30,836 nucleotides of DNA, from positions 221,297 to 252,132 of the forward strand of contig NW_003112473.1 in assembly GCF_000003605.2 (NCBI RefSeq), read 5' to 3'. The position numbers were made by a program, and so were the translations under genes. This document shows positions 20,760-30,836 of this stretch, in pieces. The stretch is from Saccoglossus kowalevskii. Its lineage: Eukaryota; Hemichordata; Enteropneusta; Harrimaniidae. The notes under the pieces are model-generated. The model did no database searches. It worked only from the letters and a program-made list of their open reading frames with translations, and was not told the origin of the DNA. Every line of letters starts with the position of its first letter. Position 1 is the stretch's first letter.

Positions 20760-21291
20760 AGCAAACTTTTGCGCATGTAGAGTATTGCACTGTACTAGAG
20801 CCTGCAGGGTGATGATAAGTAACGTTTCTAATTAAATCGCTCCTTGTTCTATCATTAGATGCCCTGTTCTACAATTAAAATCTCTAGTGATTACGACCAG
20901 CCGTGAATATGAAAGGTGTGTGACTATTTCGCTAAAATATCGAAATTTTCTATATGATGAACATAATGTTGGAGGGTAATAAATACACCCCGAAATAAAT
21001 ATTATCACCCGTTAAGATGTTTTATTTTTATGTGATAGTAGCCACAATAACGGTGCTGTAAAAACGAGGCGGCTTGTACCATTGCGGTTAAAATAAATTC
21101 CATTGGGTAAATATAATTCACATGTATAACGTAAAGGGTGGTAAATTCGCGCCACGCATGAGCGTGATTTGATACTTAAATAACAAAGATGCCAAATTTG
21201 AGTGTTTTGCAGACCAACGTGTACAAACAGAGACGTTACCAAACTTTAACTATGTAATTTATTTTGGTGATTGGAATGTATCTAAAGGGTG
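20760..21291. other. AT-rich intergenic DNA
   Basis: One 76-codon minus-strand ORF (21012-21242) has no recognisable motifs. I see nothing supportable. Confidence 0.5.
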
Positions 21292-21391
21292 ACCAGTGGT
21301 GATTATTTCACGTTGCGCCCAGATCAAAACTCTTGCTCGTGATTTCCATTAGAAGGGCGCACTGATTGTGGCGACGACCACCGCCCTTCAA
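21292..21391. mobile_element. ~100-bp MITE, same family as 15427
   Basis: The left end CTAAAGGGTGACCAGTGGTG faces the right end GCGACGACCACCGCCCTTCAA. The TTAA sites have decayed to CTAA and TCAA. The length agrees with the 105-bp copy. Confidence 0.5.
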
Positions 21392-21979
21392 CTTTCTTAT
21401 TTTTGCTCATATATGCAGTTCTTCGTTGTCATCGCATGTATCTTGATGTATGTTGTTTAGTGTCATGTTTACATTTTAAATAAAGCTAAATTGTGGCAAC
21501 GTGCTTGACACTGCTATACGTATGATGTTGAATCCGAATTTCGCCATTATACTTATAATTAAGTCTTGCACTTTGTCATTGATTATATTGGCACTTATTA
21601 CTATATTATCATCAAGTTTATGTTTTCTAGATTTGTGACCCTTGGTGTATAAAATAAAGCTTTATCAACAGTTAATGCACGTACCTTCCTTATATGTCGA
21701 TTTTTAAACAAGAAATCTGGATTAATAAATTTAACACGTCACATCTTGATAGGTGACTATTGCGCACTATTTTATCTTCGTGATGGTGTATCAATATCAG
21801 ATCCTAAGTTGTCTTCATATATCATTATATCAGTATCTTCGCTGTGGTCACTCAGATATGCATATCTATTTGGGTTTTGTTAGTTACGAAGAGGATTGCT
21901 TGTAATTTACTAAGGTCCTTTCGCATTTCCTGAGTACATAGTGTAAACATTATATATAACGTTTTATATAATAATTATA

Positions 21980-22112
21980 TTAAAGCACGCTGGTAGTCGT
22001 GCCGTGTTCTGTTCAATGTGGGACTCATAGCAACGTACACAGGCCGTGTAAAATAGATTGTTTGTTGACATGAAATTCGAACACTGGCTGTGCGACGACC
22101 ACCGCCCTTTAA
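21980..22112. mobile_element. ~133-bp MITE, same family
   Basis: TTAAAGCACGCTGGTAGTCG at the left and TGCGACGACCACCGCCCTTT followed by AA at the right, both with intact TTAA. The right end is the cleanest version of the family terminus. Confidence 0.55.
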
Positions 22113-22585
22113 CCCCTTTTTTCGCAAACAAGTTGGAGCAACAGTAGTAGTTTTATGCTTATTTCTATTTTGGTAAATTATAACAAAAAATACGTAATTT
22201 CCTATTGGCTATGTGCGTTTCCTTTTGTGAAAGGTAATACACTAACGTTGGCACTCCAAACGATCAGTGTGATGCGAAAACCATAATGGTTATTTTAGAT
22301 ACTCCTATTCCACTCTTATCTATATAATTGACACTAACCGAACTTAGGTAATTAAAGACTGTATCGCTCGTAAAGTATGGTCGCTAGTCTTCGATGTACA
22401 TGTCTCTATCTACATCCGATTATCTACTTATGCGAATTACGTTAAGCTCACGGCGTCAGCAGCCAAACATAGCCTGTGATACATCCTGCTTAGTGAAAAC
22501 CAGTTTTAGTAAGGTAAATCTCATCAGTGTTGCAGGGAATATGTAGAGGCGTGTACACGAGCAGCCATAAGTCGATGATCGGGAG

Positions 22586-22610
22586 TTGAAGGGCAATTGT
22601 CGTTGCACAG
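22586..22610 (+). mobile_element. solo end of the same MITE family
   Basis: TTGAAGGGCAATTGTCGTTG followed by CACAG resembles the family terminus, reverse complement of 22088-22112. No matching opposite end was found within 200 bp. Confidence 0.4.
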
Positions 22611-24510
22611 CGCGTATTCGAGTTTTCTACCAACATCAAATTTTAGTCAGATAGAACACCATCATAATCGACCTACTAAAAGCAATCGTAACATCGTACA
22701 TCGCGTAGGCTAACTCTGTGTCATCGCAGTGCTTGTACGACCGAATGGGTGTAACCGAAATTCAATTAACCGGTCTCTCTATCCCGATTTGGAAACAAAA
22801 TGCAATTTATTGTTTCAATGCTCGTAGTGGGTAAATAAACTGTTGACACATTCCGATAAGTATTTCGAAAGTTATACAATCTGTGAGGTGACCCAAAATA
22901 GGCGTGCATATAATTTACTTATTATTTATTAACCAATGCGAATGCGTTCTTGTCGTCAGCCATATTAAAATTATCATTGGAACCCACACATGTTTTAGTT
23001 TATGTTAGAACTTTACGATTACGTCATTGTTACATTTAGCTACAATATTATAGCATTCAGCCAATCGCATGGTTTACCGCCCAAATGTTTTTATTGTTAC
23101 AATGTGTCACTTTTGCTAGTTGTGACACCATCTTGTTATCTCCTGGTGTGTTCGGAATAAACTATCGAATGGTTAACTAATTCTCATGACTGAGTGATAT
23201 TCGTGAATCGACCGTAGACCGTAATTGATTGTGGCTAATCCCACAAAAATCAAGAACATTCAAAGATATAGTCGGTTTAGTAATCTAGTATTTAATTGTA
23301 ACATATTTATGTGTACTTACATTCTTCGATGTTTTGTGAACTTTGAGAGTGGTATTTTTTATCGTGGCTCAAAGGGTTTTAGTTTCGTACTGGGCATTAG
23401 TTAAAGTTACGTAGATTTGGGAGGGTGAACACTTTTATAAGCTAGGGAGTGATCGCATTTCTTTATAAAGGTTGTTGAAATCATAATTATTCATGACCGT
23501 AGCGTGAGAAGTTGTGGCCTATTCATTTCCATGAACTGAGCTGATAGTTGTTTATGTAGATACTATACCGCTATATTTTTCAATTTGAGAGCGAGCATTC
23601 CGAATAACTATAGTTGTTTTTTATCGTAATGTGCCATGGTCCGGTCCCATTCATAAGTCATTGCGGAGGTTTAGTGATGTATCCCAGCCACGGTTAAGAT
23701 GACTGATATGGAATTATTTGTCGCGCCCAATGAAATATTAAATATTCTGAATGCTTGGACTTGTTTTTTTTTTAAGTGGAAGGCGTCAGTGCCGGTAGTA
23801 TTTATCATTTTTAAAGAATATGAAATAAATGCTGGTGTTAGAAGACATTAATCTCTGCATAAGTAATGTTGAAGTTTTGAATGAATATATTTTTATGCCT
23901 GGTATGAATGCCGGACGTTTCGACCAAGAGTTTCGACCAGGGCGAAAATAAAATAAAATAAACGATCATCAGTATTCGAAATTAGCGTTACAGGTAATAT
24001 TGTCGACATTAGTGAAGCCATACAGAAATATCTCTCAATCTGATCAAGTAAACAGTGGTGGTAATATAAAAGAAAGCAACGTTTTACCACTTTTATATTG
24101 TCAATGTATGTAATGGGCACGAGAGAACCGATGTATCTTGTTTTTTTCCGGCGCTTTTGTGTGAGGATCCATGCAGTAATTCATTGCGCCCTCCCTCAAT
24201 GGAATTAATAATACGACGCCATGACAGTTTTTACGTTGCGGACGATTTTTTCGTCCGTTTCCTTCCAATTGTAAATATTTTTGTTTTATTTTTTACGTCG
24301 GTGTATGGTTTATTTTGGCACTTAGTCATGATGTCACAGTTTTTGTCAATTTGACTTGAAACTGTCCCACTATTTCGACGACGTCTTTATGGACAAAAGG
24401 GCGTCTGGGTTTATTTTTAAAGCTTTATATTCCCTGACAATGACATCCCAAGTGTGAAATACTGACCATTCATACTGAATATACGGCAGACATCCTATTT
24501 ATCCATATAT
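22611..24510. other. intergenic DNA, no gene seen
   Basis: Only short ORFs are present. A small tandem TTTCGACCA pair lies at about 23916-23940, followed by an (AAATA)n-like run. No exon chain or RNA gene was recognised. Confidence 0.5.
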
Positions 24511-24712
24511 AATTTGCATAATCATTCACATTGCTAATGCTCATAATTAAAATGGCTGTAACAGTGCTAAGCATTCGAACGAGAGACGTTTGTACCTGTT
24601 TTCTATATTTTCTTGAGTATGTTCCAATATTCACAATGCTGCGTGCAGTGCATAGCCAAGACTGTTTATGTAATACCAAACAAATATACCATTACCTGCA
24701 TCTATACCTTAA
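24511..24712 (+). mobile_element. partial copy of the 920-bp TTAA element
   Basis: It matches the right part of 11490-12409, with shared blocks such as GCTCATAATTAAAATGG-like, GAGTATGTTCCA, TATTCACAAT and ATAGCCAAGACT. It ends CCTGCATCTATACC|TTAA. The left half and left terminus are missing, and internal deletions shorten it. Confidence 0.7.
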
Positions 24713-27120
24713 CATCTACGTACAACTCACTCGTAGAGATTACACGCTTGTCAGCGAGCTGGTATTATGGACGCTTATCGAATTATTAATTCGGGTATCA
24801 TATTTTGGGATTTTCAAATAAATCTCCACCCACCTACTTCAGACGACCCGCCGTCTCGACCCGATCTCAATAACTTCGTAATTTTCTCAGTGCTCGCAGA
24901 CCACAGTATTTGTTTCACTGAAATATTTTTTTTTTACTTTCGTTGTTCATTTCACAGCGCGCAACACCTGAAAATATCGTCATTTTTTGGTTGGTCCATT
25001 GCACTGTATCGGTTCGACATGGCTATCCTTTTATGGCCGATGTTTCGAATCAATAAATCAACGTCGATCAACGTTGAACTAGAGGTTCGCGCCGCCACAT
25101 TGAGATAGGCTCACGTCGATGCGGTGGGTCATATGTCTAGGGTGCCTGGGTCGAGATGTCCAATTTGGGTCGATGTGTCTTGGGTAGAGATCTCTAGAAA
25201 TCTAACTAATCACAATCAGCAAAGTTTTAGAACATTCCTGTCAAAAACGCGTTAGCCGAACACATCGTTAAAGTCATCGCGTCGGAACGCTTATCTGCCA
25301 TAAAATTAACGCATATATGACATTTATTCAAAATACTAGTTTTAGGGATGGTGTATCCTCGATCGCGTGACATTCAGGTATCAACACACAACGAACTGTT
25401 ATTGATGATGCCATTCATACCACAGTCAGCTGGCGCACACGTGATAATAAAATAAATACGATATTTACTATATGGGGGTCGCCATCTTGAATGACGCATA
25501 AAACTAAATAAGAGACAAGTTGTGAAACGTGTTTTTCAGATTCCTACAAATCAGGACAAAAATATCAATATTTCACAAAAATACGGTCCGTTGGTGTTAT
25601 ATTAAGCCAACCGATAACAAAATTCAGCCGAATTCGTCGTTTTTGTGTGGAAAAATCCCTTGCATACGAACACCTAATTACGCGAAGAACCTGGAACACT
25701 AAGCCGGGGTATTTGAAACTAAAAATTGGCATTCCAGCACAGTAGCCAATCAGCGACGGCCTAACGCTTAGATGACAATTTCGGTCCATTTATATAATTG
25801 TCCTGTACACGTCGAATTCAACTTCACCGACTTCAGTGAAAACGACACAACACGCTGCGTTCACGTAAACCAGTAATCTATAACAAAATATCTGTAAGGT
25901 ACCAATTAATAAATGGGAATACATATACATATCACTCAACATACATCGCACACTTTCCTGGTTGGATGGGTTATTTGGAAACTACGTCATCAGTTACCAG
26001 AACATATTCCTAATACGCAAATATCTTGTATTATAATCCCTGACCAAAGCTGATTTGTTGTGCTACTGACTAGCCATCATGCCTCGGACGAGGTCAACAT
26101 ACCTTGGGTGACAAAATCATGTCAGAATATACGTAGTTGAATAAATATGCCAAATGTAAAGCGTCATTCAGGGGCATTCAAAACCTCACACCCATATATA
26201 ATGTCAAAATACAAAATTGTGCTCAGAATGTAAAAACAAAAGTATATGGCTGCTTACAAATGGTGATTTTAATAAAGTGCGTGTTGCTATATATACTATA
26301 TGCGCTAGATTATCTTATTAAGGGTCCAGTATTTTGGATGTGCTCGAAAATAATTACCCCGATAAAGATTCAGAAATCATATTGAGTGTGTGTGTGTGGG
26401 GGGGGGGGGTGTATTATCGACGATCGGCGATTAAGTCATTGATTTTGGGTAGTTTTCATTTAGAAAATACGGAAATAAAAAAAATTATATATTTGTTATT
26501 CAGTAACGTACATTTCAGCTATATCATGTCTTATTTTTTTAATTGGTTTCATTTTGATGCTTTCGTTAAATGCCGGACAGGAATCTCGTAATAAGCTTGA
26601 AGCATAATAACTGTTCTAGTTAATCACCGGTTTGCTATCACGGTAACGTACGATTCAGTAACGTACATGTTATCCTCCGCATATATTGTGTTTAATAGCA
26701 AACAAAATGTATTGCGATATTGTTCTTTTGCAGATTTGTGCTCGTGTTATTTTCTTTAAAAATCTAAATATATGCAGTTGCGTATGCAGACAGTTTCAGT
26801 GTATGTTAACGTACATTTCACATTCGTATCAACACTATTTTTTTGTAATATCTTAGTAAATAGATTCTGTATGCGATGAAATCCTTTGTCAAAAATACCA
26901 TCAAAAATCTCAAATTCTTTAAATATTGCATGCCATCTACGTAGATATCTATATTTAAATGAAGGCAAGATCCAACACCAACACATGTACAAAAATAGCC
27001 AAAGTTTTTAGTTCAAAAATAATAATTTACGCAAGGATCTGATCAGGAGTAGAGCATGTATTTGTCGAAATAATTACCAAACACTTTTTATCCAATGTTT
27101 GTTATTTTCTTAACTAATTT
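24713..27120. other. intergenic DNA, no gene seen
   Basis: Overlapping plus ORFs at 24531-25108 and the minus ORF at 25565-25789 have no recognisable motifs or splice context. A TG run followed by 12 consecutive G (26398-26409) is a simple repeat. Confidence 0.5.
26385..26409. repeat. (GT)n followed by G12 run
   Basis: GTGTGTGTGTG leads into 12 guanines at 26398-26409. Such runs are unstable and prone to sequencing error. Confidence 0.95.
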
Positions 27121-27268
27121 AGAATTACACAACACGGAAATAATTTAGACTGATGGGCACCAATTCAGTTGAATACAATTATATGCATATTACAATACAC
27201 ATGATGGCACGCGTGAGTTATGTGAAACCATAGTTTATTAGGTACATACGAATATATGTCCGTCTCTT
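27121..27268 (+). repeat. diverged direct repeat, copy A
   Basis: It shares with 27919-28090 an ordered set of blocks: AATTACACAA, TTAGACT(G/A)ATGG, ACAATTATATGCATAT, the GTGAAACCA region and a final ATATGT. Spacing between copies is about 0.8 kb. Confidence 0.6.
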
Positions 27269-27918
27269 ACAGTGTGTATTTTTGTATAACCATAATACCA
27301 TCTTTTATAGATTGGTTACATCTTAGCATGGGGGTATGTCAAATTGTATTTTTATGTAATTTTGGCCCAGACACTAAACGAAAGTGGATCGTGTTACGTG
27401 ACCAAGAAATCATCTTTTTTCAAACTTTTCTTGCCTTAGTTTAGCTGGTTGTGCATCTTTACCCTGTTAGGCTTAACTGCTCGTTCTAACCATTTTCACA
27501 ACTTTAGCTGCCTGTTCGGCCTCATTGGCCCTTTTCTTGCTCAATTTCAGCAACTTGTTTTATCCTTTCCCTTCAATTTCATTTTATTTTTCCTATTACT
27601 GCGCTATGGTCATTTTTAGAATCATTGTTTACTAAAATTGGCACAGTGCAAATCCCACCATACTGGCAGATAGACAGACGAATTATAAAAAAACAGTGTC
27701 GTTAAAATATGTAAAATAAGCGTAACTGGTTCAATATGCGTATATAATTATATGCATAGCCCAAAGTAATTCGCAATATATGGTGTGCAATCTAGTCAGT
27801 CGTACACTATCCAACTCCTGGCACCAAAGGAAACGAGGAAACGGGGTCGGGTCAAATATTAACCCGAAGCATCTAACATTCGATATTTTATCACTTTGTT
27901 TGTGGGTTCTTCACCGTT

Positions 27919-28090
27919 TTACAATTACACAAATCATGTAACACAGGGATAACTTAGACTAATGGACACTAATATAGTTCAATACAATTATATGCATATA
28001 ACATTGCACACCGGTCAATCTACACATACGACGTCACGCATGAATCACGTGAAACCAGAGTTTAGTAGGTTAACAAAAATATGTGTTCGG
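27919..28090 (+). repeat. diverged direct repeat, copy B
   Basis: Partner of 27121-27268, with about 17 extra bases before the GCATGAATCACGTGAAACC segment. The pair could be decayed LTRs or a simple segment duplication. No retroviral-type coding sequence was recognised in the 650 bp between them. Confidence 0.6.
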
Positions 28091-29299
28091 AAGTATCGCG
28101 CTAGTCTGCAAAAGTTCAGTTCAGTGGCACCAGTGCAGATACTCGGTTGGTAAGGAGTGGTGTTTACAAAATTGCGCATTAAACACACCAAATCAATGTT
28201 GATAACTATTACTCAACAAAAAAAGAGAGTGTGAGTCAAGATTTGACACTCTTCACGTACATATTTGTAAACTATTACATAAATAATCTGGCCTAGAAAA
28301 TAACAATTTTAGAAATTAGCAGGGTGATATAATAATTAAACTGACGTTTCCCGGCGTGCACGAAATCGTATCAGCCGGCATTGGTCACCCTGGCTAAATT
28401 CATGTAGGAGTTCACAAATTGAAGCTTTAAACTCTACCTTCGAAACAAAATCACCAGGCATTCGTCTCAGATTGACCCAGACTTTTCAGACTTCGATTTA
28501 AAACACCAGATTCGGATAAGATGATACTACGTGGATCTGCTTGCCATATTTCAGGGTAACGCCAAAGTCTCGACCTTGTTGATAACATTTCGAGCAGCAA
28601 CATCCCCTAGAACCACACTGTCTCAGTTTTAACTAAAATGGCATCACACAGTTCATTGAGTCGACCTGTTCATTCATCACCCGGATATAGTTCAAGTCTG
28701 GGTGACGTTACAACACCAAAATTCAAATATATATTCGTGCAGTGTCAGATACGTCTCCTGGCTAAAACAAGTACATAACACAAACAATGCGAGACATTTG
28801 AGGGCGCATAGTTAAGTGAACTGCTCCGACACTCTACGATCAACGATTGTAAAGTTTCACCACTGGAATGACAAATTGATGGCTTTATCAGCAAATAATG
28901 TTTTAAGTAAGTGAATATTAATATCACAATTACGTAACAATATATAAACGAAAAACTATCGTTCCACTCAAAATCAGTATATTACAGAAGTAGGAAAATA
29001 ATTATTGCCGATAAATTCTGAACAAGACACGACACTAGTAAAGCAAGTGAGAGGTAGGGACTAGACGGAGACCCTAGCTCAGTAATATGTGTGATATGGA
29101 ATGTACATGACTGCAAATCTAAACTGCATTCATGGTTTTATGAAGTATATTCCTAAATTTAATGTTACTTTTTTGAAAGATTGAGCAAGAAAGACTGTGA
29201 ATTTCCAGGTTACAAGGTATTTGGTTCATTTGGGAAAAATAAAAACTAATTCAATTGCCCGCAATCACTCTGGCAAATATGGTATTGAATAACTCGAAC
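28091..29299. other. intergenic DNA, no gene seen
   Basis: Short ORFs only. A small hairpin (GAGTGT with ACACTC) lies at about 28227-28251. Confidence 0.5.
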
Positions 29300-29368
29300 A
29301 CCTGCGCATGCGTCAGATGGCCATAGCGTGGCATTGTTTACAAACAAGCGTCTACCCGTGAGCCTTTG
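29300..29368 (+). repeat. 70-bp dispersed segment, copy 2
   Basis: Inverted match of 20503-20572 with four substitutions and one edge difference. It carries TGCGCATGCG and GATGGCCAT. It lies about 330 bp upstream of the L1-like ORF1 remnant. Flanking sequences at the two sites do not match. Confidence 0.85.
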
Positions 29369-29693
29369 GAAATCGACTTGTTGATCTTAAACGGTCCTAT
29401 TAAAGAGGGCGAAATGTCTGATGCACTCAATTGAAGTATGCGCACGCTATATACCTCACGAATAGAGCCTCGCAGATTCGACCTCACGAATAGGACTCAG
29501 GAAGTGACGCATTAGTGGTAGTAAAGGGACACTAAACCGGGGTCATTAGTATCAATATAATAGGTATTCCATAAATCTGGTCACAGTAGCCAGGGGTCCT
29601 CAAACAGAGCGTTTGGTTATCGGAATAAAAGCCAGGTGAAAGCTTCATATATTAATAAATTGTCGCATATGCTGTCGGTCGTAGTTAGCACTT

Positions 29694-30000
29694 GCACAAA
29701 GAAATGGCAAAGCAACTACAATATCTACAAAGTAGTGTATCAACATTACAAGCTAAGTCTACATACCTGGAAGAAGAGAATATTAAACTGCAAAGATAGA
29801 AAGAAAAAGAAGATTGCATTCAAGTGACAAAACAGCTTTTATGTAACAAGTTTGATATGGAGGATGTCGGAATTGAAAACGCACACCGGGCTGAGAAACG
29901 CCGAGATAAAGGTAGACCCCGTCACATTCTAGTAAAGTTCATGTATCACCAAAGCGTCACCATATCATTTCTACAGCCAGAGATTATAAAAGTAAAATAG
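29694..30000 (+). pseudogene. L1-like retrotransposon ORF1 remnant
   Basis: From an ATG at 29704, the frame runs 99 codons to TAG at 29998-30000, broken by one in-frame TAG at 29797-29799. Its first part has a heptad-like coiled coil (QLQYLQSSVSTLQ). Its second part has IENAHRAEKRRDKGRPR followed by HILVKF, the start of the RNA-binding region of L1 ORF1 proteins. It ends early compared with that family. ORF1 binds element RNA and forms the ribonucleoprotein. This copy is dead. Confidence 0.7.
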
Positions 30001-30329
30001 CGGTGATGTACTGATATTCTTTAAATATTTATTATGAACTGGTCAATGAATCCAAATTTGTTTCATACTATTCCCTTATGGCTTTTTCCTCTTTACTAGA
30101 TGCTAGATGGTCAAACTCTTTAATATATAGCAGGACACGCTTTTTGGGGGACCATTGGAACAATTATATTTATTAATATTTATATCTATATTCACGTGCT
30201 ATCTTGGGCACATATGCTGCATGTAAATCCTGCATTTATTTTCAAATTGTAAAAACTAAACGAGTTGCTTTTTTTTTCGTGTTCAATCGTTTTTGTTGTA
30301 CCCATTTGCTTTTTTATATCGTATCTTAA
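30001..30329 (+). other. spacer between ORF1 and ORF2 remnants
   Basis: An AT-rich stretch inside the retrotransposon. It probably contains the unrecognisable end of ORF1, since the family's C-terminal domain is otherwise absent. Confidence 0.45.
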
Positions 30330-30836
30330 ATGTCAAAGGTCAAAATTATATCACTCAATGTTAGAGGTATTAGAGAAAAACAACAAAAAACGGAATTTTT
30401 AAATGTGTGCGTAGGCAAAAGGCAGATATTATCTTATTACAGGAAACGTATCCTAATCAGGGAATTGAAAATAGATTGAAATTGATGATTGGGAGGGCGA
30501 ACTATTTCTATCACATGGTACAACCCACAGTGCTGGTACAGCTATCATGCTTAAAAAGAATGATGATCTGAAGATCGGTAGACTGGTTAGGGGCGTGCAA
30601 GGTAGATATGTTATTTTAGAACTGTGTAAGGGCAATTATTCATTTGTCATTGCTAATGTATATGCCCCACACTGTACTAGAGAACAAGAAATATTCTACA
30701 CGTCTTTCAATTCTATATTGAACCAGAATTTCTCGCACTCAATTATAATCTTTGCAGGTGATTTTAACGTTCCCCTTACCCAATTATTGATAAACGTGGT
30801 AATTCTTTGGACAATAAAGGTCCGGCCAGGAAAGCA
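30330..30836 (+). pseudogene. L1-like ORF2 endonuclease remnant, cut by the window edge
   Basis: From ATG at 30330 the apurinic/apyrimidinic endonuclease motifs appear in order but in different frames: SLNVRGIREKQ, then ADIILLQET with the catalytic Glu, then THSAGTAIML, NVYAP and GDFNV with its Asp and Asn. At least three frame changes are needed, near 30400-30420, 30480-30500 and 30775-30790. The endonuclease nicks target DNA to prime reverse transcription. The reverse transcriptase would lie beyond the window. Two ORFs and these motifs fit the L1 clade. The many shifts show an inactive copy. Confidence 0.8.

Noticed and set aside
24531-25108. Two overlapping plus ORFs of 96 and 113 codons
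   Set aside because: The first lies partly in a MITE fragment, the second has no motifs, and neither has splice or start context.
1-30836. tRNA, rRNA, CRISPR arrays or bacterial operons
   Set aside because: None was seen. Exon-intron structure, MITEs and LINE remnants mark the DNA as animal nuclear.

Overview
This is animal nuclear DNA, most likely from a marine invertebrate, but the species cannot be fixed from sequence alone. It is AT-rich. The only convincing gene is split into short exons with GT/AG splice sites, the rest is non-coding, and there are several TTAA-flanked miniature transposons and L1-like non-LTR retrotransposon pieces. There is no sign of bacterial operons, rRNA, tRNA or CRISPR.

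The main gene lies on the minus strand, about 20.0 kb down to 9.09 kb. It encodes a predicted type II membrane C-type lectin. In transcription order it has a 29-nt microexon, a transmembrane exon (19521-19677), a Ser/Thr-rich stalk exon (18440-18583), a long mucin-like exon with a 15-residue tandem repeat (16405-17150), and three C-type lectin-like domains (CTLDs). Each CTLD is split over three exons with the same phase pattern (1-1, 1-0, 0-1). Almost every exon boundary was read directly from splice sites and the phases chain correctly. Two lesions break the frame: a one-base shift inside the mucin exon ending at a TAA (16777-16779), and a 33-bp palindromic insertion with an in-frame TAA in the first exon of CTLD3 (10647-10649). 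The gene may be a recent pseudogene, a segregating null allele, or damaged by assembly error. Its first exon with a start codon was not found.

Left flank: 1-720 is a more GC-rich patch with several short open frames and a CRE/CCAAT-bearing block. About 2.59-7.0 kb is a degenerate tandem array of 0.55-0.9 kb units carrying many copies of a ~27-bp motif. 7.03-7.72 kb is a foldback element with long inverted ends. The gene's introns hold a (TTA)n microsatellite, a 920-bp TTAA-flanked element, a 105-bp TTAA MITE, a dead copy of a stalk exon and a GC-rich repeat-like block.

Right flank: 20.4-22.6 kb has more copies of the small TTAA MITE family, one inserted in the 3' end of a non-LTR reverse transcriptase remnant. 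A 70-bp segment at 20503-20572 recurs inverted at 29300-29368 (66/70 identical). 24.5 kb carries a second piece of the 920-bp element. 27.1-28.1 kb has a diverged direct repeat. 29.7 kb to the window end is an L1-like element with ORF1 and endonuclease remnants broken by stops and frameshifts and cut by the window edge. No host gene was recognised between 20.8 and 29.3 kb.
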